From: Cannabis sativa | Taxonomy: Eukaryota > Streptophyta > Magnoliopsida > Rosales > Cannabaceae | DNA length: 64,000 bases | Direction: 5' to 3' | Assembly (NCBI RefSeq): GCF_029168945.1 | Contig: NC_083608.1 | Location: forward strand, 14,712,136 to 14,776,135 | Shown: positions 11,407-23,204 of the stretch, one piece after another | Layout: every line of letters begins with the position of its first letter | Numbering within the stretch: position 1 is the first letter of the stretch | The notes under the pieces: generated by a model | Told to the model about the DNA's origin: nothing | What the model saw: only the letters and a program-made list of their open reading frames with translations | Database searches by the model: none | Position numbers and translations under genes: made by a program

Positions 11407-13232
11407 CACTACTACAATATAGCCTTTTAGTGACACTATTTAGTGACACGCACAAAAGTGTGGGTCACTAAAAAGTTGAGAGTAATTTTTAGTGACATGC
11501 ACAATTAGACTCTAAATATTTGAGATTAGTCTCTTATAATGTGAGTCACTAAAAATATGGAGTGTCACTACAGACTAAAATTCAAAATTATTTAATTTTT
11601 ATTATTTTAAAAAATATTACTCTATAGTGACATGCCAAACATGACTGGGTAAATATTTCCCAACGCACTTGGCGTGTCACTATATCATAATTTTACTTTT
11701 TTTTTAATAAAAGTGTAAATATTATTAATATGTAAATAAAAAAAAGCAAATATTTAAATTAAAAATAAAGTACGGTTTCTTTCTTTAAAAAAAAGCAACA
11801 AAATAAAAAAAAATAAAAAAGGCAGTATATACTGCTTCTCCCTCTCTCCCTCTTTAATACAAAAAAAACCCTAATATCAGCTCATTCACGCCTCCCTCAT
11901 TCTCATTCATGCTTCCCTCTCTCTTTCTTTCTGTCAATCGAGGCAGCGCCTCTTTCTTTCTCTCACTGTTTGTAAACTGGATGCTTCTAGATGAATTCAA
12001 TAATTTTATGAAGAAACGGCCAGCAAAAGAAACCCAAATTTCGATTGCTGTCGGTTGTAACTTGTTATATCGGACAAAATATATGGGGTTTTGCTGTTTT
12101 ATGAATGTGGATTTATGATTAGGTAATACGGTGTTGTAGTTGATTCCGTTAATCATTTTGATCTTTCTCTTCTTCTCTGGCGACCTCAGCCAACCTCCGA
12201 CGAACGTGCAACCTAAACCCCATTTTCTCTGTGCCTCGGCTTCTCCGCCTACCACGACAGCGGTTCAACCTCTGCCTCGACTTCTCTCCACCTCGTCTTC
12301 ACGCCTCCCCCAGTCATGGGTGCTGGTATATGGCTTTTTATTTTTCCCTTTTTCTTTATTTGTGTTTCTCGGTCTCTTTCTCTCTTTCTCTCTTATGCAG
12401 GTGGCTGTGTTCGAAGGGTTGAAGCTCGAGTAGATCTCGCCCGTCTGTGTTCGAAGGCTTGGTGGCTGACGGGATGCTGGGTTCGTGATTTAAGTGGGAT
12501 GGGGCTTGGGGTGTTCGACGGGCATAAGAAATTTGAAACATCTGAATTTTTTTGATAAGTTTGAACTATTCTGATTTGGTGATTGTTTATTATGTGATTA
12601 AATTGAATGTTTTAGGTCAATTTTTCTTAATGTATTTTTTGGGTTTTGTAAATGCTTCTCTGTAAAAAAATTTATTATAAATTAAGTTTTAGAAAAAGAA
12701 ATGAATGTATAAAATTAACATTCTTTATATCCTGTTATTATTGTTATATTATCAAAAATACATTAATAATTATTATTTTGCTAGCTAAATTTAATATTTA
12801 TAACTAATAATAATATAACATTATTAATATATTTGTAATTTAAATAAAAAATAGACCTATATAAAATTTTAATATAAATTTGTATTAAATCAAATTAAAT
12901 ATTATTTTTTTAAAAAAAATATTTAATATAGTGGCACTTTTTGTGTGTCACTATATCTTTAAAAATATTAATAAAAAAGAAAAAAAAAGATATAGCGACA
13001 CTTCATGTGTGTGGCTGATATACGCCTATAGTGACACGCAGAAAATGAATGCAAAAGGTTTCAGTGATACGTGTGAAGTATCACTAAAAATTGTCTTTCC
13101 AGTCACCCTCATTAGTGACGCGCGTTGAAGTGTCACTATATACTTTTAGAGTTACTCAATGTGTGTCACTAAAACCCATATACTTTTAGAGTTACTCAAT
13201 GTGTGTCACTAAAACCCAATTTTCTAGTAGTG
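11407..13232. mobile_element. Non-autonomous CACTA (CMC/EnSpm) element
   Basis: The element begins CACTACTACAATATAGCC and ends ATTTTCTAGTAGTG, which are inverted copies of the CACTA terminus. A 3-bp target duplication CGA flanks it (11404-11406 and 13233-13235). Removing it joins TTTGCTTCGA to CAGAGACAATAG, which matches the uninterrupted paralogous Helitron sequence at 42355-42375 and 56357-56377. Many subterminal copies of TAGTGACAC/GTGTCACTA lie within 200-300 bp of each end. No transposase is present; the core at 11840-12560 holds exon-like, C-rich sequence with weak open frames that I cannot name. Length 1826 bp. Confidence 0.93.
13138..13218. repeat. 39-bp tandem duplication in the CACTA subterminal region
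   Basis: Two adjacent near-identical copies of a unit starting ATACTTTTAGAGTTACTCAA and ending in GTCACTAAAACCCAT each contain one GTGTGTCACTAAAACCC subterminal motif, so the motif number was raised locally. Confidence 0.85.
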
Positions 13233-13235
13233 CGA

Positions 13236-13360
13236 CAGAGACAATAGTGTAATATTTGTGTTTTGCACTTTTCATTCTAGCTGAGTCTGCATATAATTGG
13301 ATTGTCCATTTTTCTGTGAATAAATTGTATATGATAGTGTCGACAAAATGGCAGTATTCC
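13236..13360 (-). pseudogene. RPA-like exon in Helitron H2
   Basis: On the minus strand, after a TTTGCAG acceptor, the frame reads an exon with FVDTIIYNLFTEKWTIQLYA. The same exon is present in H1 (42360-42480), in H4 (56370-56500) and, inverted, at 59540-59665. In H4 it follows exons with clear similarity to the C-terminal domain of plant replication protein A large subunits. Helitrons of plants often carry RPA-like genes, which bind single-stranded DNA. This copy is one exon only. Confidence 0.6.
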
Positions 13361-13599
13361 TGCAAACAGTTATTTATTTTCATTTAAGGTGATAAGACAT
13401 GGTGTAAATAATTAATTTAATTAAAAAAATCTACTTATGAAAGGTAGGTAAAATTATTTTATTAATTTAAAACTACACCTCTGCAATATAATTCATTAAT
13501 TTGGGCAGACTAATCTTAATTCTTAACACAGCTGAAAATATGTAACTCCAAACTTCTTATATCCTAGAACAAGAACAAGTTGAACAAAAACAAACTTCA

Positions 13600-13705
13600 G
13601 TTCTGAAAAAAAAAAAAAAAAATTATACCTCCCCAGAATGGTGGAACACCAAAGAGGAATGTACAATATAACACCAGCACTCCAAATAAGCTTTAAGTTA
13701 ATCAC
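13600..13705 (-). pseudogene. CDPK-like kinase exon fragment in H2
   Basis: The minus-strand frame reads WSAGVILYI, and in the next frame GVPPFWG. Together these match subdomain IX of calcium-dependent protein kinases (WSAGVILYILLSGVPPFW consensus), with one frameshift between them. Only about 25 residues are recognisable. It lies inside Helitron H2 in the same orientation as the SPA1-like and RPA-like fragments, consistent with transcript-strand capture of host exons. Confidence 0.65.
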
Positions 13706-13899
13706 AAGAGTGCCTAATACTTAGTTTATCAAGCTCCAAACCCTGAAGAAAAACAAAAAAAAAAAAAAAAAAAAATCTTTTTTAGCTTGAAGATTCTCAA
13801 ATGGGTTCAGAATAAAAAATCGGCTCAATTGGGTTCAAAATTAAAAATCGGGCTAATCGGACCAATCTATAACTCAAATATAAAATTCTATCAACTATG

Positions 13900-16000
13900 C
13901 ATTTTTTATTTTAACAAATTATTTATAAAAAATCAGACCAATCACCACAGGGAAAATCAATAACTCTTCAATGAAAATCATAATAAGAAAGAAATACCTC
14001 AGGAAGAACTCGAATAGTGCAAGTAAGTGGCAACTTACCGAAATTGCATCAGAACTTGCAAACTTCTCTGCGCTCTTTCTAGTGGATAATGACTTTCCAT
14101 AGTTCTTCATATTGTAAATTGTAGCACCATGAGAAACCTACTGGAACAACAAATAGATCTTTAATTAGCTTACTCAAACAGAAAGTCATCGCTAAAATGT
14201 TCTTGACCTCCACCTTAGAGTCCTATAGTTTTGTAATACATGTTTAACAGTTATATGCATGCATATGTCTTGTTACCAGAAAATAAAATGAGCAATAGGA
14301 AGGATACACACGCATAGGTCAAACAACATACCAAAAAAATTACACAAACAATTCCCTTATAAAGAACCTTCTATCCTTAATTACTCTCTCATTATGGCTC
14401 TTAAGTCATCTGGAATATCGAAAGACATAATAAAAATTGGGTTCTCATGCCCGAAGTAAAAACTAAACTATTGCATTATGCATAAAATAAGCACTAAAGC
14501 ACTGGAGGAAAGGTGAAAATTTTCTAATAGGAAGAACCCATATATACACACAAACACATCTAATGATAAATACTCAAAGCACAGTTAGGCCAGCCATCTC
14601 ACCTTAGTATGCCAAATCCACAACTAACATCCATCACAATTGCGCTATTGAGGAAGAGACAGATACCCCAGAGCCACTGTTGGATCATAGGGATATGTAC
14701 ACATAACAACACCTATCCATGGGACTGGAGTGCCTGCAACAAGCTGTCAAGAGAATAAAAATAGTCTTTTGGAGCTAATAAGATGTTTTCAAATTAGAAA
14801 AACAAATATTAATTCAAAGAACTTAGTAAGTAAAAGAAGAACCATAAATTGTTACCCCAAAAATGACAACACATCAAAAAAGGGCAGTATCAACAAAAGC
14901 TACTTAATAGTTAAGGTTATTTTTAAGGCTTAATTTGATCAATATCCTATAAAAATAAACAGTATCCAATTAATCTAAGAGAAATTGAATTTAGGAGTCT
15001 CTACAATAAAAGCATATGAAAAAGGTAAATAATTCATCTTTGTATCAATCAATGAAAACTCTAAATGTAAACGAAAAATAAAAGAGACATAGGGACAATA
15101 ATAATAATAAAAAAAATCAACACCCTCAATTGACTCCTTAGAGGAAAAAAAATGTACATTTACAAATTCTTAATTGATTTCCACATATAATGTCAACCTG
15201 AAACATCATCTTATAAAAAAAACTCACCGGTAAAAATTCCCAAAAAAAATATGCAAAGGGAGAGAGTAAGGGTCTCGGTATCGAATTCATGTAGTCAAGT
15301 AGAGACAAATTCACAATATGGGTTTTAGATTCACAGGGCATGAAGAATGAAAAAACTGTAATATGGGTTGAGACATAAGAATAAAGATGATGAAGAATAA
15401 AAATTATATATGCTCGCTATTATTCCATAACTTTCCATACAAAATTCAAATTTCTTAGCACTAACCAGACTTAATTTTTCTTAGCAATATTCAAATTATT
15501 AAAAATTATACAGTTGAAATGAACTACAGCATGAAATGCCACAAAGGCTTCATGTGTCGGGTCAAACTTCAAGATCATTGCCTCCTACACAGAATGTAAT
15601 TAATCAAAAAGTGAAGAAAAAAATGAGCATTGTCAATTTAATAAAAAAGCTCTTAATTTAACAATTGATACCCATGTAACAAATCCTATAATTGAAATCT
15701 AATCAATGAAATTGTACCAAAAAAAAAAAGACAAATACCTCCATAGCGAAAATTGAATTAACAAAATAGAAATTGCAGAATAAGTAGTGGCTGAGAAAGG
15801 AAGAACCATACTTGCAAAACCCCCAAAATAAATTATAAATTAAAATTTTACTATCATAAACACAAACTTTTTGAACATCCCTAATCAAAATCGAATGAAT
15901 ATGTGGAAAGTAATTACCTTTGGGCAACACTTGGCGCAGTTAGAGCAGAAAATCAAGTCGACTCATCGTTAACGATTGAAAATCAAGTCGATTGAATCTT
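13900..16000 (-). other. Exon-like blocks of unknown origin in H2
   Basis: Several short minus-strand blocks look like exons because they are open and end at good splice signals. One near 14035-14150 reads GATIYNMKNYGKSLSTRKSA and stops at a GGTAAGT donor. One near 14655-14725 reads GTPVPWIGVVMCTYPYDPTV. One near 15540-15600 begins after a GTGTAG acceptor and reads EAMILKFDPTHEAFVAFHA. One near 15920-15960 has a Cys-rich CSNCAKCCPK. I do not recognise the source genes. The sequence between is AT-rich and intron-like. Confidence 0.45.
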
Positions 16001-16639
16001 TAATTTGGGCGAATGTGCTGGTCTCGTTCATCTAAAATCGTTCACTTGTCGTCGACTCATCGTTATCGATTGAAAATCAAGTCGATTGAAGCTTTAATTT
16101 CATAAGTCAGGCATAGAATGGTTGAAGATGATTTTGATTTTCATCTCTCACCTTCTTCCTCGTTTCCGAAATAGAGGACTAATTGTTGCACACCTGAAAT
16201 ATATCCTTAATGGACTTGAGAGTATAGTTTACTTTTAGTAGCAACCAGAAAGCACATATTGACATTCACCATGTTATGGAATTGGGGATTGGTGGGTATA
16301 AAAAAGTTAGTTCTCATATAGTCATATTCTACAAAGAGTCATCTATATATGTGATGCAAATTTTGACGATTTATCAGATCACAATACTCAGAGATGAGGA
16401 ACCAACTTATGAGGATTCTAGTATCCTACAAATTACCATAGCCTAATTGTTAACAAAGCCATTTCAGAAGCTCATATCACAGAAAAGGAATTTAGTAATA
16501 TTATCAATCAAAATTATTTTCTAATACATCAAGAATATTCACCAAGGCAATATGCTTTAGCAAATCTTAAGAGTTTTTTTAAAATAATATACACATCTCA
16601 TCTCATCTGAGACAGCTACTATTTCCCATCTTCAAAATT

Positions 16640-16790
16640 ATCACAGACAAGAATTTAGACCTTGTTGTTGGGCGTGATGATGGTTCGGGATGAAGTAGCC
16701 ATAGACAGAATCCAGCTTCCTTGGGATTTTCTGAAAGAAAACTTGGAGGAAGAATCCTATACCGCAAATCCGACATTGTTGTGGCCAGTG
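16640..16790 (-). pseudogene. SPA1-like gene fragment in H2
   Basis: The minus-strand frame has MSDLRYRILPPSFLSENPKE followed by AGFCLWLLHPEPSSRPTT. This matches the end of the kinase-like region of plant SPA (SUPPRESSOR OF PHYA) proteins, where the family has LPP..L...PKEA.FCLWLLHPEPSSRP. SPA proteins work with COP1 in light signalling in the nucleus. Here only about 45 residues remain. The fragment sits inside a Helitron between unrelated gene pieces, so it is a captured copy rather than a gene. Confidence 0.8.
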
Positions 16791-17204
16791 TGCTATCCGA
16801 ATCAAAATGACCAAGTAACTGAAAGATATGGCACAATTAAACCCTCAGGGGAAAAACTAATAGAAAATAAGTACTGAAGAATAAAACAGCTCTCTTAGTT
16901 GTTTCTCTGAAAGAAAACTTTAATCAAAATTTGGGGATATACAGTTTGTTATAGAGATATGCGATTTTCTTTTTAAATGGGTTGTGATTCTCGAATATTT
17001 AATATCAGTTCAAATATCAATTCAAATATTAATGGGATTTGTTTTATTATTATTTTATTATATATAAATAATATTTTATTATTTTATTAAATAAAAATAA
17101 AAAGTTACCCATGAATTTATCATAAATTAAGAATTTTAGTTATATATAGACACACTTTATATCTATTCTATATAAAGTGTGCCTATATAACCGAATTCTT
17201 AATT

Positions 17205-17335
17205 TATGAGAAATTTATGGGTGACTTTTTATTTATATTAAAAATAAAATAGTTTATTATTAAAAATAAAATGGTTTATGAGAAATTCATGGGTCACTTT
17301 TTATTTATATATAATAAAATAAAAAATAAAATAAA
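17205..17335. repeat. Duplicated 5' subterminal segment of Helitron H3
   Basis: Two copies of a TTTATGAGAAATT(T/C)ATGGGT segment followed by CACTTTTTATTTATAT-like sequence lie in tandem. The same kind of duplication occurs near the 5' end of H4 (57918-58180), so it is a feature of the family. Confidence 0.75.
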
Positions 17336-18025
17336 TCCCATTATATCCAAAAAAAAAAATAGGTTCTAGATTTTTTTTAATTACCGTATTTCTAACCCTA
17401 TTTAATTATTTACGCCTCTTTTATAAACCCTATTTGATTAAAGTTAAAATTATAAGATTAATTCAAATTATTGTTCATATATTGATTAATCTCATTAATC
17501 AAAAATAATTCAATATATGAATATCCTATTTGATTAATCCCATTATTAAGTCTTTTCCCTATAATTTTCCTTTTGTTGATGATGCTAATTTATTCATATT
17601 AAAGTAGTGTTCTACTAAGGGATCTAACGAGTTTCACCCCTTCGCTAATGGCCTCTAAGAGTTCAAATTCATAAATCTTCAATTTGTTCTATTTCTTATA
17701 TTAACTGAAATTTTGCTACTTTTTTTTTTTAATTTACAACTTTATTGTTTATATCTTATTAGGGACATTCATGAAAATTTGGGTTTCTTTGAAATATACA
17801 ATTAATGAGCATTACTTTTTGATCATACTGTGTTTTCCATGACTGAAAACCTCAATAATCTCTATCATTTAATATCAAATAAAATAAAATTATCATGATG
17901 TATACATTATGGTTATTTAATGAGTAATTAGTGTGTTGAAATTGTCAAACTGATATTTAGAATTGTTTATAATTGAATTGTTTCTTTGTCAAAATCAATA
18001 TTAAGTATATTTATATGTTTATAGG

Positions 18026-18807
18026 TGTTGCCCCTGATTTTGCCCAATGTACGTGGACCAACTAGACAAGGACGCGTGGATCAAGCAACTTATAATCTAA
18101 AAATATTTGCTAAGTCTTTATGCCATAAGGCAGCGTCCAGGACGTAGCTCCCGGAGAAGGCATATGGAACCCCATATGCTCCCGGAAGCTCGAGTAACGC
18201 TAAGACATCTCCGCGGGGTGTCAGGTTTCTCCTGAGCAATCAAGTCGCATTTAATGCCGCATGGGAGGAAGCGTGTTGGGACTGCTACACGCAATAAAGT
18301 CTGACGGCACAACCTCCAACCAGCAGCTACAAAGTAATGATCATTTAAGTCTAACGGCGGCTACACTGTGAAGAGTCACATCAGTCAAAAGACAATAAGG
18401 ACATTCCACATAAAAGCCCTACAGTACCTAGGGATTTAACCATCTCATGGTATATTCATTGGGAATGCCCAACTTTATGGATACTTACAGATACACTTGT
18501 AAAGATAATTATGGGGATCACCCCACCAAAAACACTATAAATACCCCCTCAAAGCTCATTAAATGGGATCGAGAATCTTGGGCTGTATAAGAGCAAGAAG
18601 AGTAAATACTCACTAAGAATATTCTCTGTATTTATAAGAGTGAAACACTCACCAAATACATTCTCTGTATTAAATACATCCATAAATAACAAAGACTCGT
18701 GGACTAAGGTTCATTAACGCCCCAACCACGTAAAAATTCTTCTCTAATTTTCTTACAGCTCTATAAACTTATAATATATTATTAGTTGCCGAAAACCTCG
18801 GTCAACA
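18026..18807 (+). repeat. 5' LTR of the Tat element
   Basis: TGTTGCCCCTGA...CGGTCAACA, 782 bp. A TATA-like box TATAAATA lies at 18536-18543 in a good context for the start of genomic RNA; the same box is at 38701-38708 in the other LTR and, on the minus strand, in the second copy near 59935-59945. Confidence 0.92.
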
Positions 18808-18828
18808 TTTTGGTGCTTTCATTGAGAG
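18808..18828 (+). other. Primer binding site region of the Tat element
   Basis: Sequence TTTTGGTGCTTTCATTGAGA directly follows the 5' LTR, at the position where a tRNA 3' end primes minus-strand synthesis. TGGTGC-type starts would pair with the CCA end of a tRNA; I cannot name the tRNA. Confidence 0.6.
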
Positions 18829-18869
18829 CTGAAGAAAGCTACTGTAAATGAACACTTGACTTCACAAAA

Positions 18870-20993
18870 ATGGTGGAGATTAGAAGTACTCGTCAGCCTC
18901 GCCCACTAGAAGATGCTCAAGACCCAAATGAGGAAGATGTAGCCTCAAGAGCAGCTAAGGGTTCTGAGGAAGAAGAAGGAATACCAGATGATGACTACGA
19001 GGGAAACCTCGATGAGTATGCCTACGACGAAGGTAGCTACTCAGAGTTGGTGCTTCTCAGACAAAAAGCTATCGATCACGAAGCCGAGATCGAAGCTCAG
19101 AAAGCACAAAACCAAAAAATGCAAGAAGTGATGCTGGCCACGCAAAAAGCCATGGAGGCGGCTGGCATTCACGTGCATCCCAAGGCAATGACTGCTGGAC
19201 TTGGCAAGGAACCAGAGAAATCCTCGCCTAGTTCCCAACAGTAGAAGTCTAGGGAGCCTAGCCCTATAAGGTACCCTGTTGAAGGGAACCAAACAAAAAA
19301 CCCTACCTCTACCCCAGGGCGAAAGAAAAAGGCGCAGGATCCGCGAAAGGTCCGCTCAGATTTCCCTAAAGGGAAAGGTCCGCAGAGGGGCAAGCTCCAA
19401 AAAGGGAGTTTTGGCCCTCAGGATCGAGAGGACCGAAAAAGCGTTTTCGTGCACCAAGAGCCTGGAGGTAGAGGAAGAAGAGGACAGAGATGTCCTCCCG
19501 TTGATTTGAGAAATCAAATCAATGGGAACCAAGGTGACCTCCGGGATCACCTTGACCAAAAATGATACGGACCCGCGGTCTCCACGAGTACGTTAAATGA
19601 AGAAATTATGGCAGAACTCGCCATACTTCGAAAAGACATTGCCCTAGTCTCCCGAAGGCAGAAAGGGGATGACTCCGACTCAGATTGCGAGGACCGCGAG
19701 CAATGTGCTAAGCACATCCTGGAGGTGGAGCTCCCCAAGAACTTTAAGATGCCCGAAATGGCAGCTTATACCGGGAACTCTGATCCAAGCGACCATTTGT
19801 CACGGTTCAACCGTGTCATGACGGTCATGAGAGTCAGCAATGACGCCAAATGTCTGTGCTTCCCACTTACTCTAAGTGGGTCCGCGGAGGAATGGTTCAA
19901 GCAGCTGGAACTAGGATCCGTGGGCTGTTGGAACAAGCTACAGACCAATTTCTGGAGACAGTTTGTCGCCGCAAGAAAGGTCAACCTGGAGGTCAGTGCC
20001 TTGACTAACATCAAGCAACTGCCCACCGAGACCTTGAAGAACTATATAAAGAGGTTCCGAGAGGAAGCCTTGAAAACTAAGAAAGTTGACGACGGACAAC
20101 AGCTTGTGCTTCTCCAAGCAGGCATCCGTACAGGGACTCCCTTCTGGAAAGAACTACAACAAGAGGGGGCTGCTAGCCTTCAGGACTTCCAGATGAGAGT
20201 CCAAAAATATATCAACCTCGAAGAAGCCCAAATAGTGGCTTATGGAGGATACTATCCCATCGGGATAGCAGGGTACATGCCCGGAGTACCGCCCTCGGGT
20301 ACTGCCCCGACCGCGGCTCCACCGATAAGTGGCATACAGTTATCTGCCACCCCCGGATATAGTCAGGGCCAGGCCTGGGCGCCAGCATCATCCCATTTTG
20401 GAAACCCCTCCGGCATGAATGGACAAGCTCCTTCGCACTCCGCTCCGACCGCTAGCCTGGCAGGCCCTTCCCAGGGTTCGAGGAGTAAAAGATCCTCCAA
20501 GGGCAGCACCCGGACGGGGGAGAAGCGCCAGAAAAGGGGGTACACTCCCCAGTACACCCAGTACACGGAGGTGACGGACTCCCAAGAACGTGTGTACTTT
20601 GCTACTAGGCAAAATACGCACTACCGGAGACCACAACCGTTGTACAAGGATAGCTCCAGGAGAGATCCGAGCAAAAGATGCGAGTACCACAATAACATTG
20701 GTCATAGCACCAATGAATGCAAGAATCTCAAGGACGAGATTGAAAACCTGATCCGATTGGGCCACCTCTATGAGTGGATCAAGAATAGGCTGCCTCACCT
20801 CAATCCGGGCCAGGCGACAGGGGGTGTTCCCCAGGGAACACCGGGGGGTACAGCAGGAGCGTTGGCTCCAACTGCTCTCGCGGGCGACGCCCAGCACATC
20901 CCCGGTCTGCCGCCCAGTCCTAACGGGAGGGTAGCCATGATCTCCGGAGGCCCCCATATTGGAGGAACTACTCGCAAGGAGCTCAAACGGTAA
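18870..20993 (+). pseudogene. Tat gag gene (two in-frame stops)
   Basis: One phase from ATG 18870 to the TAA at 20991-20993 would give about 707 codons, broken by TAG at 19242-19244 and TGA at 19561-19563. The N-terminus is acidic and has a coiled-coil-like stretch rich in E, K and Q. The middle (from about 19700) has the retrotransposon gag capsid fold pattern, including F..HF-like helices and FWRQFVAARK. The C-terminal part is rich in P, G and S and carries a CEYHNNIGHSTNEC knuckle (C-x2-H-x4-H-x4-C) typical of Tat gag. Gag would form virus-like particles in the cytoplasm. Confidence 0.88.
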
Positions 20994-21012
20994 GCGGGGG
21001 CCGTGAAACACA

Positions 21013-23045
21013 ATGAGGTTTGCGACCCACCTGCCAGTACTGATGGTCCGGGAATCCATTGAGCCAGAAATGGCTGAGGAAGATGAGTTGGACCCCCGTG
21101 TGGGGTCCAAAAAAATTGTGGAACCAATGGAGGATGTCGAGGAATTATCAGTGTGCGACCTCGACTCCACCAAAGTACTCCGGCTGGGAAAGAGCCTAGA
21201 TCCGGAGGAAAAAGAGAAAATAATAAAAACATTGAAGGGTGCCATCGACATCTTTGCATGGCGCCAAGAGGACATGACTGGCATAAGTCCCCACGTCATC
21301 ACCCACGTCCTCAACGTCAATCCGGACATGCCGCTAGTCCAGCAAAAGCGACGCCCACTCGACTCGGTGAAAGCCGAGGCTCTAGAGAAAGAGGTGGATA
21401 AGCTTTTGACCAACAGCATGATCCGCGACGTATACTATCCGGAATGGCTAGCCAATCCGGTCCTGGTGCCCAAGCCGAACGGGACTTGGCGAGTTTGTAT
21501 AGATTTCACTGATCTAAACAAAGCTTGTCTGAAGGACTGCTTCCCGCTGCCCAGGATCGACCAGATGGTAGACGCCACTTCTGGATTCAAATTACTATCC
21601 TTCATGGACGCCTATGCCGGGTATAATCAAATAAAGATGCATACGGCAGACCAAGAGTGCACTAGCTTCAGGACCGATAAGGGGGTATACTGTTACCTAG
21701 TCATGCCCTTCGGACTGAAGAACGCCGGAGCGACCTACCAAAGAATGGTCAACCGGATGTTCAAAGGCCTCCTGGGACGAAATATGGAGGTTTATGTAGA
21801 TGACATGCTCGTCAAGTCCAAAGCATGCAATAGCCATGCGGACGACTTAGAGGAATGTTTCGAGGTAGTCCGGAGATACGGCATGAAGCTCAACCCAAAG
21901 AAATGCACCTTTGGGTCAAGTCAGGGAAGTTCCTGGGCTTCATCGTCAGCCAGAGGGGGATTGAGGCAAACTCGGAAAAAATCCAGGCTCTCCTGAGCAT
22001 GCCATCCCCCAAAAAGCATAAAGATGTGCAGAGCCTGACCGGAAAGGTGGCTGCCCTGAGCCGTTTCATCTCGCGGTCTACAGACAAATGCATCCCCTTC
22101 TTCAACATATTGAAGAAGTGCCAAAAGTTCGAATGGTCGGACGAGTGCGAGGAAGCATTCAAAAATTTGAAAGAACACATGGCCAAACCTCTGATCCTAT
22201 CAAAACCCGTTCTCCGAGAGGACCTATTCCTATACTTGGCGGTCTCCGAGCACGCGGTCAGCGCTGCCCTAGTCCGGGAAGAAGAGAAAACTCAGCATCC
22301 CGTGTACTATGTTAGTAAGCGCATGATAGGAGCTGAAACGAGGTACCCCATCATCGAAAAGTTGGTCTTTTGCCTCTTGATGGCCTCGAGAAAATTGAGG
22401 CCATACTTCCAAGCACATCCGATCAAGGTTCTAACCAACCACCCGCTCCGGCAAGTCCTCCAAAAACCTGAAGCATCCGGAAGGCTCCTCAAGTGGGCAA
22501 TGGAGTTAAGTCAATTTGACTTGCACTACATTCCCCGAATCTCCATAAAAGGCCAAGCCTTGGCGGACTTCATTACTGAATGCAACGAAGCCGAGGCAAC
22601 TGCAAATATGCCAGTACCACCGATCCCCACATGGAGAGTGTTTGTGGACGGAGCCTCTAATGAAAATGTGTCCGGAGCAGGAGTGGCAATGATATCTCCG
22701 ACCGGACTGCGACTCCAGGCGGCCCTACGGTTCGACTTCCCAGCTTCGAACAATGAGGCCGAATATGAAGCCCTAATAGCAGGGCTGAAATTAGCAAAAG
22801 CCGTAGGAGCCAAAAGAGTGGAAGTCTACAGTGATTCCCAGCTGGTCGTGAATCAGATATCGGGAGAGTACCAAACACGCGGCGAGCGAATGGCCGCATA
22901 TGTAACAATAGTCCGGGAGCTACTCCACGAGTTCACGGACTACAAAATAGAAAGAATCCCCCGGGAAAAGAACCCTCACGCGGACTGTCTGGCTAAGTTA
23001 GCCTCAGATAGTGAAATCGAAGAGCTGGGGGTACTACCAGTGTAA
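21013..23045 (+). pseudogene. Tat pol: reverse transcriptase, RNase H and second (archaeal-type) RNase H
   Basis: The first frame (21013-21996) holds the reverse transcriptase with LVPKPNGTWRVCIDF, MPFGLKNAGATYQRMVN and the YVDD catalytic box. A single-base loss near 21913 (TTTGGGTCAAG) shifts the phase, and the frame 21855-23045 continues with the RT end, a gypsy RNase H (YPIIEKLVFCLLMASRKLRP...) and then a second RNase H of archaeal type (FVDGAS, NNEAEYEALI, YSDSQLVV, ADCLAKLAS). Two RNase H domains in series are specific to Tat elements. No retropepsin DTG/DSG region is found between gag and RT, so the protease has been lost. Confidence 0.9.
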
Positions 23046-23204
23046 CGCTTGGCAGAGCCAAGCATCAAAATAAAAGAGGCCACAATAACGGTTGGGCAAG
23101 AACCCAGCTAGATGGTGCCCATCATAAAATACATAACAAAAGATGAGTTGCCCCAAGAAAGGGCACTGTCTCGAACGATTCAGTAACAGGCTCATCGTTA
23201 TGTA

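Noticed and set aside
18118..18312. 64-codon frame repeated at 38277-38471 and 60172-60375
   Set aside because: It recurs because it lies in the three Tat LTRs; substitutions and the orientation in the LTR do not look like a protein under selection.
20388..21419. Long minus-strand open frame (343 codons) across gag and RT
   Set aside because: It is the reverse shadow of a GC-rich coding region with conserved sense motifs; its own translation is low in complexity and matches nothing.
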